The translations under genes were made by a program, and so were the position numbers. From a candidate division KSB3 bacterium (GTDB lineage Bacteria > Moduliflexota > Moduliflexia > Moduliflexales > Moduliflexaceae), in assembly GCA_002748425.1 (NCBI GenBank), contig PDSJ01000012.1, forward strand, positions 62,001 to 126,000: a DNA stretch of 64,000 nt, read 5' to 3'. This document shows, one piece after another, positions 1-8,568 of the stretch (the first letter of the stretch is position 1; each line of letters starts with the position of its first letter). The notes beneath the pieces are model-generated. The model was not told the DNA's origin. It searched no databases and saw only the letters and a list, made by a program, of their open reading frames with translations.

Positions 1-312
1 CAAATTATACATCGGGCAGGTATACGCCATTTGTAAAACCCCTTCGCTGACAGCATCAAGCTCTTTAGTGGCAGGTACCACGGAGCCGCCGACAAATGCT
101 TTCACGACAAGGCGCCCTCCGCTCGCTTTTGTAATAGCTTCACAGAGCTTATCATGAAAAATTTGTGACGGGTCTGTCGCAGGTCCGTGTCCTGAAGATT
201 TCCAGACGATTTTGTCGGCAGCTGATGCAGGTGTGGACGCGGCGATTATCCCTCCTGTAAGCAGAAACATTATAAGGGCTGCTGTCAAAACGTGTTTCTT
301 GTGAGTACACAT
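1..312 (-). CDS. TRAP transporter solute-binding protein, DctP family (N-terminal part)
   Basis: This is the first 104 codons of a periplasmic solute receptor; the rest lies left of the window. The protein starts with a basic stretch, a hydrophobic core and an Ala-Ser-Ala signal peptidase site (about residues 1-32). Then comes a mature start reading IVWKSSGHGPATDP, followed by a KLCEAITKASGGRLVVKAF segment and a GGSVVP loop. That pattern is typical of DctP/TRAP receptors, which bind organic acids and hand them to a DctQM membrane pair. The ATG at 312 is preceded by AGGAGG at good spacing. A sigma-54 promoter lies about 115 bases upstream and the neighbouring gene encodes a sigma-54 activator, so expression is probably substrate-induced. 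The ligand cannot be told from this fragment. Confidence 0.85.
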   Translation of the reverse strand, partial: MCTHKKHVLTAALIMFLLTGGIIAASTPASAADKIVWKSSGHGPATDPSQIFHDKLCEAITKASGGRLVVKAFVGGSVVPATKELDAVSEGVLQMAYTCPMYNL

Positions 313-438
313 ACAAAGCCTCCTGTGATTGTGTTGATTGTGAGTGAATGAAGATTCTGACTGCGTATAAGTGAGACATTACTGATAGTATGGCGACAGC
401 ATTTATATGTCATCGCAATCTCAGTATTTTTGTAAGTA

Positions 439-454
439 TGCAATCGTTGTGCCA
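439..454 (-). promoter_or_regulatory. Sigma-54 (RpoN) promoter of the TRAP operon
   Basis: On the minus strand this reads TGGCACAACGATTGCA. It matches the sigma-54 consensus TGGCAC-N5-TTGCA, with the -24 GG and -12 GC at the required spacing. The start of transcription would fall near 428, giving a leader of about 115 bases before the TRAP receptor ATG at 312. Activator-type palindromes lie 90-250 bases upstream. Confidence 0.85.
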
Positions 455-544
455 GCTATGCTGGGGCTTTCGGACACCGCTAATTGTGCAGGGAAAGAGC
501 TGCATCAACAGGGCGCAGGGTGTAGAGAGAAGCGTAGACAGATA

Positions 545-693
545 TGCAATTTTTGCGTATATGATGCCAGATAATTTATAAAGTCTTTAGAAATCAATAT
601 GATAACATGGGATGCAATTGTTGCGTATTTTTTCTGTGATCTGCCATAACTGCCTAGTAACTAAGCTATAAAAGAGGATCTGCAAATATTGCA
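545..693 (-). promoter_or_regulatory. Three upstream activator palindromes spaced exactly 68 bp
   Basis: Three copies of an inverted repeat of the form TGCAA-N3-TTGCR occur at 545-557 (TGCAATTTTTGCG), 613-625 (TGCAATTGTTGCG) and 681-693 (TGCAAATATTGCA, perfect). The first bases are 68 bp apart in both intervals. The first two copies also share flanking bases (a preceding A and a trailing TAT). They sit about 124, 192 and 260 bp upstream of the predicted sigma-54 start site, the usual place for enhancer sites of an NtrC-class activator. The activator gene ends at 704. Binding by that protein is inferred. Confidence 0.7.
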
Positions 694-703
694 CAGACTC
701 TCA

Positions 704-3421
704 TCACGTTTTCAACGATAGTTGATATTTTTTAATTTTGTACTGTAGTGTGCGGACTGGCATACCGAGCTGTTCAGCGGTTTTTCCTATGCGGTGCTGT
801 GTTTGGCGAAGCATCTGTGTAATCATCCGCTTTTCCAGGGTCCGAACGGCTTCCGGCAGGGTATGAGGGAGGTCTTCTGCATATGACGTCTGATGAAGAG
901 CTGATGCTGCCCCGAGGAGTGAAAGTACATCGTGGGTATTACGCGTCACCAGGTAACGCTGCACGACATTCTGAAGTTCTCTCACATTTCCGGGCCAATC
1001 ATACGCGTAAAAGGCTTGAATGAGTTCCGGAGGCAGCATCGTGTGGTCGTCCGGTACGTCCAGGGATGGATCGTTCCCCTGAGCATGAGTATGTTTATGG
1101 CGATATTCTTCCAGAATATGCTCGATCAAAAAGGAGAGATCTTCTTTACGATCTCGTAACGGAGAGACGGTGATTTCGATAACGCCGATCCGATAAAAAA
1201 AATCTTTTCGTAAGCGGCCCGCTATAATTTCTTCCTGACAGTTTTTATTGCTCGCTGCCACGATCACCACGTCTGCTTTTCTGGAGACTGTATCGCCCAG
1301 AGCTGTAAATTCTCCATCTTGAAGCACGCGTAATAATTTTGCCTGAGATGCCGGGCTTAATTCTGTAATTTCATCCAGGAATAAAGTGCCCTTGTGGGCG
1401 CGATCGAAGAGTCCCTGACTGTTGCGATCAGCACCGGTAAAGGCGCCTTTGCGATGTCCAAAAAATTCCCGCTCAAAGAGGGTCTCCGGAATGGAGGCAC
1501 AGTTGACAGCTATGAAAGGCTGAGTATTGCGTCGGCCGACCTGGTGCAGTGTGTGAGCGATCAGCTCTTTTCCCGTACCGGATTCACCACAGATCCATAC
1601 ATTCACTTCAGCCGCTGCGGCGTTGACAAGCAGTTCATACACTCGTTGCATGACCGGACTCTTCCCGACAAGCGGTCCAAAGCGATAGCGATCCCGAATC
1701 GTCGATTTCAGGTGGAGATTCTCCTCCTCAAGACGGCTGCGTTCTTGCTCAAGGCGCTCTTCGCGATGCTTATGCGCTGTAATATCACGGAAAGTGAGCA
1801 GCAGAGCGGGCTGTCCATTCCATACAATAGCGGCCTGTTCGATCTCTGCCCAAATCGTCCATTTATGCTGTGTTCTGAGTTCAGCCTGCCAGACCGTGTG
1901 CGGGTGGTCCTTGTCGTCTTTCTTCAACTGGGATTTGGCCGTATGAAGGCTCCTCTCATGGAAAATGCAAAGCGGATCCGTTGAAAGAAGCTGTGTTAAA
2001 GGGTACATCGTCATCATGGCCAGCGCATTATTGGCAAAAACCAGGCGATTTTTCTGAATCATTGCGATGCCATCATTGGCATTCTCGGCCAGGAGCCGAT
2101 ACTGCTGTTCGCTGACTCGCAACGCATGTTCAGCCTGGGTGCGTTCGGCAATTTCCTGTTCCAGACGGGCATTGATCTGGCTGAGCTCGGATGTCCGTTC
2201 TCTGACGAGGTCTTCAAGGTGCTCCCGATATTGTTTCAACTCATGTTCGACTTGCTTGATTTCGGTAATGTCTCGTGAAATCCCAAAAATTCCGATTACG
2301 TCATCATGCTCATCACACAACGGCATTTTCGTGGTCAACTGCCAGATCGTCCGACCGTCATGGTAAACGTCTTGCTCTTCGAAATTAATGACCGGAACAC
2401 GGCTTTGAATAATCTTTTGTTCTTGGATATACTTGCGACGAGCGGATTCCTCCGGAAAAAAATCGAAATCCGTTTTGCCGACTTCGTCCGATGGACTCTC
2501 CAGGCCCATTCGCCGGGCATGCGCTTTATTCGCCCGGATAATCCGGCTGTCACAGTCCTTGAAAGCAATACTGTCAGGAACATTTGCCAAAAATGTATCC
2601 ACAATGGATTTTTCCCTTGCTAGCTCTGCAGTGCGCTGTTCCACCCGCTGCTCCAGTTCATCGTTTAAGCGTTGTAAATCCTCGATCTGCTGTTTTATGC
2701 GATCGCGCATATGAGCAAAACTGCGTGCCAGCACTCCGATTTCATCGCTGCGAGAGGTGCTTTTAATGCTTTTGACCAGATTCCCTTCGGCTAATTCTCG
2801 AGCGATCGAGACGAGGTGATTGATCGGTGTTGTGAGAAAATGGCCGGATAGTGACGCTGCAACAAAGGCAACACCGACAAACACAACGAATAAACCCATC
2901 GCATCGTGTAAAATTTGTTGAGCCTCCCGGTCGGTGATGTCCTTGGGAATACCGATGTCAATACTGCCGAGATAGCTGCGCTGCCCGGTAAAAATCGGAA
3001 AGACCATATGATAGGTCTCTTCAACAAGCACCGTGAGCTGCTCGCGGCGCTGAAGCGCATGGAGTAATTCAGAACTGTTCACCGGTCTGTCCCATAAAGC
3101 TTTCTCGGTATGGGCGGCAATAATGCCGGCTGGATCGATCGCGGCAATATGGGTCAGTTTGGGGTTTGATTCGTAGATGTCTTTTAGCCAGTAGCTTAAC
3201 AGTTCTAACAGGTCATTGCTGTTGAATTCGGGAGCCGTATTGGCTAATTCCCGGGCTTTTTTTATCAAGCCCTGGGCGAGCGCCTGAGAACGCCATTCCA
3301 AGGCTTCGAGATAGCCTTGCCGAACCCTGGAGATATGGACTAATGTGCTGGTTCCCAATACGACGAAAATGATCAATCCTGCCGAACATAAGATTTTAAC
3401 GCGCAGGCTCCATTTCAACAT
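704..3421 (-). CDS. Membrane-anchored sigma-54-dependent activator with HAMP and two PAS domains
   Basis: This 905-residue protein joins sensing and transcription activation in one chain. A transmembrane helix (about 9-29) and a second (about 172-193) flank a periplasmic sensor region. A HAMP segment (about 195-250), coiled coil, PAS/PAC (about 280-395), coiled coil and second PAS (about 435-560) follow. The AAA+ domain starts near 580, with Walker A GESGTGKE (about 610) and the sigma-54 contact motif GAFTGA (about 660). A Fis-type helix-turn-helix closes the protein (about 860-900). There is no receiver domain, so activity is probably set by a ligand and not by a partner kinase. The start at 3421 has an AGGGGGAAA ribosome site. 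Its position next to the sigma-54 promoter and palindromes suggests it controls the TRAP operon. Confidence 0.9.
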   Translation of the reverse strand: MLKWSLRVKILCSAGLIIFVVLGTSTLVHISRVRQGYLEALEWRSQALAQGLIKKARELANTAPEFNSNDLLELLSYWLKDIYESNPKLTHIAAIDPAGIIAAHTEKALWDRPVNSSELLHALQRREQLTVLVEETYHMVFPIFTGQRSYLGSIDIGIPKDITDREAQQILHDAMGLFVVFVGVAFVAASLSGHFLTTPINHLVSIARELAEGNLVKSIKSTSRSDEIGVLARSFAHMRDRIKQQIEDLQRLNDELEQRVEQRTAELAREKSIVDTFLANVPDSIAFKDCDSRIIRANKAHARRMGLESPSDEVGKTDFDFFPEESARRKYIQEQKIIQSRVPVINFEEQDVYHDGRTIWQLTTKMPLCDEHDDVIGIFGISRDITEIKQVEHELKQYREHLEDLVRERTSELSQINARLEQEIAERTQAEHALRVSEQQYRLLAENANDGIAMIQKNRLVFANNALAMMTMYPLTQLLSTDPLCIFHERSLHTAKSQLKKDDKDHPHTVWQAELRTQHKWTIWAEIEQAAIVWNGQPALLLTFRDITAHKHREERLEQERSRLEEENLHLKSTIRDRYRFGPLVGKSPVMQRVYELLVNAAAAEVNVWICGESGTGKELIAHTLHQVGRRNTQPFIAVNCASIPETLFEREFFGHRKGAFTGADRNSQGLFDRAHKGTLFLDEITELSPASQAKLLRVLQDGEFTALGDTVSRKADVVIVAASNKNCQEEIIAGRLRKDFFYRIGVIEITVSPLRDRKEDLSFLIEHILEEYRHKHTHAQGNDPSLDVPDDHTMLPPELIQAFYAYDWPGNVRELQNVVQRYLVTRNTHDVLSLLGAASALHQTSYAEDLPHTLPEAVRTLEKRMITQMLRQTQHRIGKTAEQLGMPVRTLQYKIKKYQLSLKT

Positions 3422-3538
3422 AGATTTCCCCCTGGATGATCACTATGAGCGACACGCTTAATGGAAGAAAACGTGATGCGGGCTCTATCTGTGTCCTGTC
3501 TGATTCGTCAGGATATGAAAGCATGGCGTGGAGTAGCT

Positions 3539-3700
3539 TTGTCAAGACAATAAATGACGTTTTGGCAGGAACCCCACGTTCTTCCGGATGCGTTGGGGCA
3601 GAGCGCTGAGAAGCGCTCTTTGCAGCGCAAGTCGGCGAGAACCGCCGCGAACTCTACGAAGTTTTTGGAGCGGGAAGCTTGACTTTCAGGAATTCTCCAA
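3539..3700 (+). promoter_or_regulatory. Hairpin-rich leader upstream of the MATE gene
   Basis: About 160 bases before the MATE start fold on paper into consecutive hairpins. H1 pairs CCCCACG (3572-3578) with CGTTGGGG (3591-3598, one bulge). H2 pairs AGAGCGCT (3600-3607) with AGCGCTCT (3612-3619) around a GAGA loop. H3 pairs CGGCG (3633-3637) with CGCCG (3643-3647). A TTGTCAAGACAA palindrome lies at 3539-3550. No U-run follows, so these are not simple terminators. The stretch is open in the MATE frame but translates into an Arg/Ser-rich sequence unlike any MATE N-terminus. A cis-acting RNA is an inference; I could not match it to a known riboswitch class. Confidence 0.4.
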
Positions 3701-3701
3701 T

Positions 3702-5072
3702 ATGTTAAACATTATGAAAGACGATTCTGGGTTAACAATAGCACCGATCCCGATACTGCTTCGGAAGATTGCGATCCCGGCCGGCATCGGATTATTTTTT
3801 AATACGATGTACAACGTCGTGGACACCTACTTTGCCGGTCTGCTTTCGACGCAGGTCTTGGCTGCGCTGTCACTTTCTTTCCCGGTGTTTTTTATTATTA
3901 TCTCTGTAAGCAACGGTATCAGCACTGGGGCAACAGCGTTGATCGGCTCTGCGCTCGGATCAAACGATGCGGTCGAAGCCCGCTTGTATGCTGTCCAGGG
4001 CATCAGTTTTGCCTTTTTAACCGGCGTGCTCCTGACAGGGTTCGGCTGGATCGTGTCTCCGTCGATTTTTTCAGCCTTGGGAGCATCAGGAGAGTATCTT
4101 CGGGATTGTCTGCTGTATATGGATACGATCTTTGCCGGATCGCTCTTTTTTGTCCTGATTCAGATCTTTAATTCGATGTTGAACGCTCAGGGTGACACGA
4201 GGACGTTTCGAAATTTTTTGATGCTGGGTTTTGTCCTGAATGTTTTTCTCGATCCCTGGTGTATTTACGGAGGATTCGCTGTGCCGGCAATGGGCGTTCG
4301 CGGTGTGGCTGTCTCGACAGTCTTGATCCATATTCTCGGCTGCATCTATCTCGCATGGCGTGCGTATGGAAGCGGACTACTGGCAGGCGGACATGCTCGG
4401 GAATTTCTGCCCAGGCGGCGGCATTTCAAAGAGATCGCTCAGCAGGGTTTCCCGTCGAGCCTGAATTATATGACGATTGCTCTCGGCGTCTTTGTGATTA
4501 GCTACTTTCTCAGTAAATTCGGGCAGGAAGCGGTGGCGGCTTATGGAGTCGCCATTCGGATTGAACAGATCGTACTGCTTCCGATGATCGGCCTCAATAT
4601 CGCAACTCTGAGCATTGTCGCACAGAATTACGGGGCCAAAGACTTCGGACGGATTCGAGAAACGCTGCAACGCGCGTTACAATACGGTGGAATTGTGTCG
4701 ATCATCGGGTGTTTTGCTGTGGTGGTCTTTGGCAGTTCTCTGATGGGCGTTTTTAGTGAGGATCTTCAGGTGATTCGAATCGGCAAAGCCTATCTGAGAA
4801 TCGATGCTTTTGCCTTGTATGCCTACGTCATTCTTTTTGTGCATTTAGCAGTGCTGCAAGGCATGAAGCGTCCGATGTTTGCGCTTATCATCGGAGCCTA
4901 CCGGCAGATCACCGCGCCATACCTTGTATTTTATCTCTTGACGGAAATTCTTCCTTTTGGGCTGCTTGGGATCTGGTGGGGCATCTTCCTTGTCACCTGG
5001 AGTGCGGCGATCGTCACATACCTGTATGCCCGGCGAGTGATACTCTGCGTTGAAATCGAGGAAAGCTCGTAA
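3702..5072 (+). CDS. MATE family efflux transporter
   Basis: A 456-residue inner-membrane protein with about twelve hydrophobic segments in two similar halves. The N-terminal pattern IPAGIGLFFNTMYNVVDTYFAG is typical of MATE/NorM-like transporters, as are the GANDAVEA-like cytoplasmic loop and IEQIVLLPMIGLN in the second half. Such proteins export cationic drugs or metabolites in exchange for sodium or protons. I chose the ATG at 3702 because the conserved N-terminus begins just after it and an AGGA lies about ten bases upstream; an ATG at 3714 is also possible. The reading frame is open back to 3588, but that extension looks like structured leader. The amino-acid ABC permease starts 27 bases downstream, so the two may be co-transcribed. 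Confidence 0.9.
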   Translation: MLNIMKDDSGLTIAPIPILLRKIAIPAGIGLFFNTMYNVVDTYFAGLLSTQVLAALSLSFPVFFIIISVSNGISTGATALIGSALGSNDAVEARLYAVQGISFAFLTGVLLTGFGWIVSPSIFSALGASGEYLRDCLLYMDTIFAGSLFFVLIQIFNSMLNAQGDTRTFRNFLMLGFVLNVFLDPWCIYGGFAVPAMGVRGVAVSTVLIHILGCIYLAWRAYGSGLLAGGHAREFLPRRRHFKEIAQQGFPSSLNYMTIALGVFVISYFLSKFGQEAVAAYGVAIRIEQIVLLPMIGLNIATLSIVAQNYGAKDFGRIRETLQRALQYGGIVSIIGCFAVVVFGSSLMGVFSEDLQVIRIGKAYLRIDAFALYAYVILFVHLAVLQGMKRPMFALIIGAYRQITAPYLVFYLLTEILPFGLLGIWWGIFLVTWSAAIVTYLYARRVILCVEIEESS

Positions 5073-5099
5073 AAAGGACCATTACATGCTATTATCGTC

Positions 5100-5888
5100 A
5101 TGAAAATCACAAAAAAAACCGAACGTGTTCTCGATGTGCTAAAGTTTCTTCTTACCAGCGGCGTAGTTATATGGTTTTTGTTGCGCGGAGCCGAGCGCCT
5201 GGGTTATCATTGGCAGTGGTACCGTGTTCCCCGGTATCTTTTTACGGTAAAAGCTGGAAATTTTGTCGCTGGCCCTCTGTTGGACGGACTGATCGTAACC
5301 TTCAAAATCAGCAGCGCCGGACTGATCCTGGCTCTCTTTTTCGGCCTGGTGACCGCGCTTTTCCGCCTTTCGCATTCTTTCACAGCCAGAGCATTCGCTC
5401 GAGTATATCTGGAAACAATCAGAAATACGCCGCTGCTGATTCAATTATTCTTCATGTACTTTGTCTTAAGTCCTGTGCTGAAAATGAGCGCTTTCACATC
5501 AGCCGTACTGGCATTAAGTTTGTTCGAAGGGGCCTATGCTTCAGAAATTTTTCGGGCAGGAGTCATGTCAATCGATAAAGGTCAGTGGGAAGCGGCTTAC
5601 AGTCTGGGAATCCATACGTATCATACGTATCGTTACATTATTTTACCCCAGGCGTTCCGACAGATTTTGCCGCCGCTGGCGAGTCAGGCGATCTCGCTGA
5701 TTAAAGATTCGGCCCTTGTCAGTACGATCGCTATTTACGATTTGACGATGCAGGGTCAGGCCGTGGTGGCGGAAACCTTTTTAACCTTTGAGATCTGGTT
5801 TACGGTGGCGGCGATTTATTTAGTGATTACAGTGTCTTTGTCGACTCTGGTCCATGCGATGGAGCTGAAATTACACAGCCCATCATGA
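5100..5888 (+). CDS. Polar amino-acid ABC transporter permease (first)
   Basis: A 262-residue permease of the HisM/GlnP type. It has an N-terminal transmembrane helix, the conserved TxxIS-type loop before the second helix, an ETIRNTPLLIQLFF segment, and the ATPase-contacting EAA loop (EAAYSLG followed by ILPQAFRQILPPLASQ). It would form half of the membrane channel for import of a polar amino acid. The start at 5100 overlaps the stop of a five-codon ORF (5086-5103) that sits behind an AAGGACC ribosome site; the permease ATG itself has no good ribosome site. The permease at 7681 shares the same architecture and the WGVIPQYLF-like N-terminal motif, so the two probably form a heterodimer. Confidence 0.92.
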   Translation: MKITKKTERVLDVLKFLLTSGVVIWFLLRGAERLGYHWQWYRVPRYLFTVKAGNFVAGPLLDGLIVTFKISSAGLILALFFGLVTALFRLSHSFTARAFARVYLETIRNTPLLIQLFFMYFVLSPVLKMSAFTSAVLALSLFEGAYASEIFRAGVMSIDKGQWEAAYSLGIHTYHTYRYIILPQAFRQILPPLASQAISLIKDSALVSTIAIYDLTMQGQAVVAETFLTFEIWFTVAAIYLVITVSLSTLVHAMELKLHSPS

Positions 5889-5906
5889 CGAAGAGCGAGT
5901 TATGGT

Positions 5907-6656
5907 ATGCAATACGCTGAACATGAGTATATTATCGAGGTTGAAGCGCTCAATAAGACCTTTGACAACGGGGTGGTGGCGCTGAGAGATTTTTCTATAA
6001 GGATCGAGCGCCGCGAAGTCGTGGTGGTCATTGGTCCGTCGGGAGCAGGGAAGTCAACGTTTTTACGCTGTCTGAACGGTCTTGAAGAATGCGATAGCGG
6101 CCTGATTACAATCGATGGGATCCCTCTGGATCATCACAGGAAGAATCGTCTCGAAATTCGAAAAGAAGTCGGAATGGTCTTTCAGGCATTCAATCTCTTT
6201 CCCCACATGACGGTGAAAGAAAACATCAACCTGGCGCAGAAGCTGGTACGGAAAAAATCGTTTCAAGACGCCTTGGACATGACGATGGGCCTGCTGGAAA
6301 AGGTCGGCATACGTGAAAAGGCCGACAGCTATCCCGCTCAACTCAGCGGTGGACAGCAGCAGCGGGTCGCAATCGCTCGAGCGCTTGCGATGATGCCGAA
6401 AATTATGCTCTTTGATGAAGCCACCAGCGCCCTTGACCCCGAAATGATTGGTGAAGTGCTGGAAGTGATGAAATCGCTGGCGCGGGAAGGCATGACAATG
6501 GTGGTGGTGACGCACGAAATGGGCTTTGCGCGGGAAGTCGGAGATCGGATTGTCCTCATGGAAAACGGCAAATTGATTGAAGAAAATCATGCGGATCACT
6601 TCTTTCGCTCACCGAAAGAAACGCGTACACAAGCCTTTCTCAAACAGATTCTCTGA
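5907..6656 (+). CDS. Polar amino-acid ABC transporter ATP-binding protein (GlnQ/HisP type)
   Basis: A 249-residue cytoplasmic ATPase. Visible motifs are Walker A GPSGAGKS (residues 43-50), the Q-loop in [12 protein letters not shown], the ABC signature LSGGQQQR, Walker [14 protein letters not shown] and the H-loop VVTHEMGF. The FNLFPHMT and EATSALDPE wording is characteristic of the amino-acid (PAAT) family. It powers import with the permeases on either side. The preceding permease ends 18 bases upstream. An alternative ATG at 5902 is out of frame, so 5907 is the most likely start. The gene lies between the first permease and the binding protein. Confidence 0.95.
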   Translation: MQYAEHEYIIEVEALNKTFDNGVVALRDFSIRIERREVVVVIGPSGAGKSTFLRCLNGLEECDSGLITIDGIPLDHHRKNRLEIRKEVGMVFQAFNLFPHMTVKENINLAQKLVRKKSFQDALDMTMGLLEKVGIREKADSYPAQLSGGQQQRVAIARALAMMPKIMLFDEATSALDPEMIGEVLEVMKSLAREGMTMVVVTHEMGFAREVGDRIVLMENGKLIEENHADHFFRSPKETRTQAFLKQIL

Positions 6657-6798
6657 ACAGTCGTCATGCGGGCGCACAAGCCTGCAGATAAAGGGAGGTG
6701 ACGGCTTATTCGATAGATCCAGTTATCAGCATTTTTTCTGAAAAGAATCACATCTTAAAGAATGGAAGTTTTACGTAAGATACCTGAAGGAGGAAAGA

Positions 6799-7629
6799 AT
6801 GAAAAAATCTATCCTGATGCCGGGAGTGTTTATGGCAATGCTGATCCTGAGTCTTAGTGCAGGCGTTTTTGCGCAGGATATCAGACAACAGTTGGTTCGG
6901 GAAAGTACGCTGGAACAGATTTTACAGCGAGGCGTGTTGAAGGTTGGGATGTCGACGTTCGTTCCCTGGGCAATGAAAGCAAAAGACGGTGAATTCGTCG
7001 GATTTGAAGTCGATGTGGCGCGTCGACTGGCTGCTGACATGGGGGTCGAAGTGGAATTTGTGCCTACAAAATGGTCGGGGATAATCCCGGCGCTGTTGAC
7101 AGGCAAGTTTGACGTGATCATCGGCGGTATGGGAATTCGACCGGACCGTAACATTAAAGTGAATTTTTCGATTCCGTATGATTACAGCGGTATGTCGATT
7201 GTCGCAGACAAAGAAAAAGCAGCAGGCTTTCGCTCGATAGATGATTTTAACAGAGCCGAGGTGGCGATTGCTGCCAGAACCGGCACTACAGCGGCGGCAT
7301 CAGTGAAAAAATATCTGCCTGAAGCAAAGCTCAAACTCTTCGATAATGAGGCTCAAACCATTCAGGAATTATTGAATGGCCGGGTGCATGCTGTCGTGGC
7401 TTCAGCGCCTTTCCCCGCCTCTCAGGCGATCAAGTACGCCGATCGACTTTTCCTCCCGTTGGAAGAAACGTTTACCAGAGAGCCGATTGGTTTTGCCCTG
7501 CGCAAAGGAGATGTCGATACTCTCAACTATTTCGATAACTGGATCCGCGTCGTGGATTCGGAAGGCTGGCTTAAAGAGCGTCATACGTACTGGTTTCGGA
7601 CGGAAGACTGGAAAGATCTGGTGGAATAA
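6799..7629 (+). CDS. Amino-acid ABC transporter substrate-binding protein
   Basis: A 276-residue secreted binding protein of the SBP_bac_3 family. It has a signal peptide with an Ala-Gln-Ala-type cleavage region (about residues 1-25), then VLKVGMSTFVPWAMKAKDG, GFEVDVARRLAADMGV, IPALLTGKFDVIIGGM and RTGTTAAASVKKYLPEAK. All are landmarks of polar-amino-acid receptors. The ATG at 6799 follows a strong AAGGAGGAAAG ribosome site, much stronger than those of the neighbouring permeases, in keeping with the excess of receptor such systems need. The 142-base gap before it could hold its own promoter, but I see no convincing one. The bound amino acid is unknown. Confidence 0.94.
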   Translation: MKKSILMPGVFMAMLILSLSAGVFAQDIRQQLVRESTLEQILQRGVLKVGMSTFVPWAMKAKDGEFVGFEVDVARRLAADMGVEVEFVPTKWSGIIPALLTGKFDVIIGGMGIRPDRNIKVNFSIPYDYSGMSIVADKEKAAGFRSIDDFNRAEVAIAARTGTTAAASVKKYLPEAKLKLFDNEAQTIQELLNGRVHAVVASAPFPASQAIKYADRLFLPLEETFTREPIGFALRKGDVDTLNYFDNWIRVVDSEGWLKERHTYWFRTEDWKDLVE

Positions 7630-7680
7630 GAACCTTGTCATGCCCTCGGGCAGTGTTAAGCTGCCTGACGGCTCCTGCTC

Positions 7681-8568
7681 ATGTTGAGAAAACAAACGAT
7701 TCGCATTAGGCCTCTTGATGCAGTACTTTTAGTCATGCTGGCAGGAGCATGCGTTTATATCGGCTATCGCATAACACTTGAGATGCATTATAAATGGAAC
7801 TGGGGGGTGATTCCGCAATATCTGTTTCGTTACGATGCAGAGGGAAAACGTTGGGTGCCCAATCTGATCGTGCAGGGCTTTTTGACGACGATCCGGCTCA
7901 GTCTCTGGTCTACGCTTTTTGCCATCCTTTTGGGGACTGTTGCCGGGATTTTCAGACTAAGTAAGAGTCTGTTTAAGCGTATGCTGGGCAGAACCTATGT
8001 GGAATTGATTCGTAATACTCCGCCGCTTGTGCTGATTTTCATATTCTATTTCTTTCTCGGAGATCAGATTATGACCTTTCTGCGTGTCGATGAGTTGGTA
8101 CGTGGAAGTTCTGCAAGCACTCAGCAAATTCTGACGATTCTGTGTGCTCCTCCCTCACAAGTCTCGGTATTTTTATCAGCCGTGTTAACGCTCGCATTGT
8201 ACGAAGGGGCGTATATGACCGAGATTATCCGGGCTGGCATTCAGTCGATCGAAAAGGAACAATGGGAAGCCTCATATGCACTTGGACTTTCATGGTGGCA
8301 GCAAATGCGTTATGTGGTTTTACCGCAGGCAATCCAACGAATTTTGCCAGCTTTGGCCGGGCAATTTATTTCAGCTATCAAGGATTCCGCGATTGTCTCG
8401 GCGATTTCAATTCAAGAACTCACGTTTCAGGGACTGGAACTCATGGCTACGACGTATCTGACCTTTGAGGTCTGGATCACGATAGGTCTGCTCTATTTTC
8501 TTTTCACTGGAAGCTGTTCGCTGGTCGTTCGACGTCTTGAGATCTCTTTGCAGCGGCGCATGAGCTAG
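7681..8568 (+). CDS. Polar amino-acid ABC transporter permease (second)
   Basis: A 295-residue permease related to the one at 5100. It has the N-terminal helix, WNWGVIPQYLFRY, the ELIRNTPPLVLIFIFYFF segment and the EAA loop (EASYALGLSWWQQMRYVVLPQAIQRILPAL). An extra stretch of about 30 residues between two helices (around residues 125-160) is absent from the first permease. The binding protein ends 51 bases upstream, and a small stem (GGCAG with CTGCC) lies in that gap, which may temper readthrough. The ribosome site at 7681 is poor. Together the four genes encode a complete importer. Confidence 0.92.
   Translation: MLRKQTIRIRPLDAVLLVMLAGACVYIGYRITLEMHYKWNWGVIPQYLFRYDAEGKRWVPNLIVQGFLTTIRLSLWSTLFAILLGTVAGIFRLSKSLFKRMLGRTYVELIRNTPPLVLIFIFYFFLGDQIMTFLRVDELVRGSSASTQQILTILCAPPSQVSVFLSAVLTLALYEGAYMTEIIRAGIQSIEKEQWEASYALGLSWWQQMRYVVLPQAIQRILPALAGQFISAIKDSAIVSAISIQELTFQGLELMATTYLTFEVWITIGLLYFLFTGSCSLVVRRLEISLQRRMS

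Noticed and set aside
390..581. Plus-strand frame over the sigma-54 promoter
   Set aside because: Covers clear regulatory DNA on the other strand; no ribosome site and no protein-like pattern.
545..693. Possible CRISPR-like repeats
   Set aside because: Only three short palindromes with different 55-base spacers, no cas genes; their position fits activator sites.
3588..3701. N-terminal extension of the MATE protein
   Set aside because: Arg/Ser-rich and unlike the family; the same bases form three hairpins.
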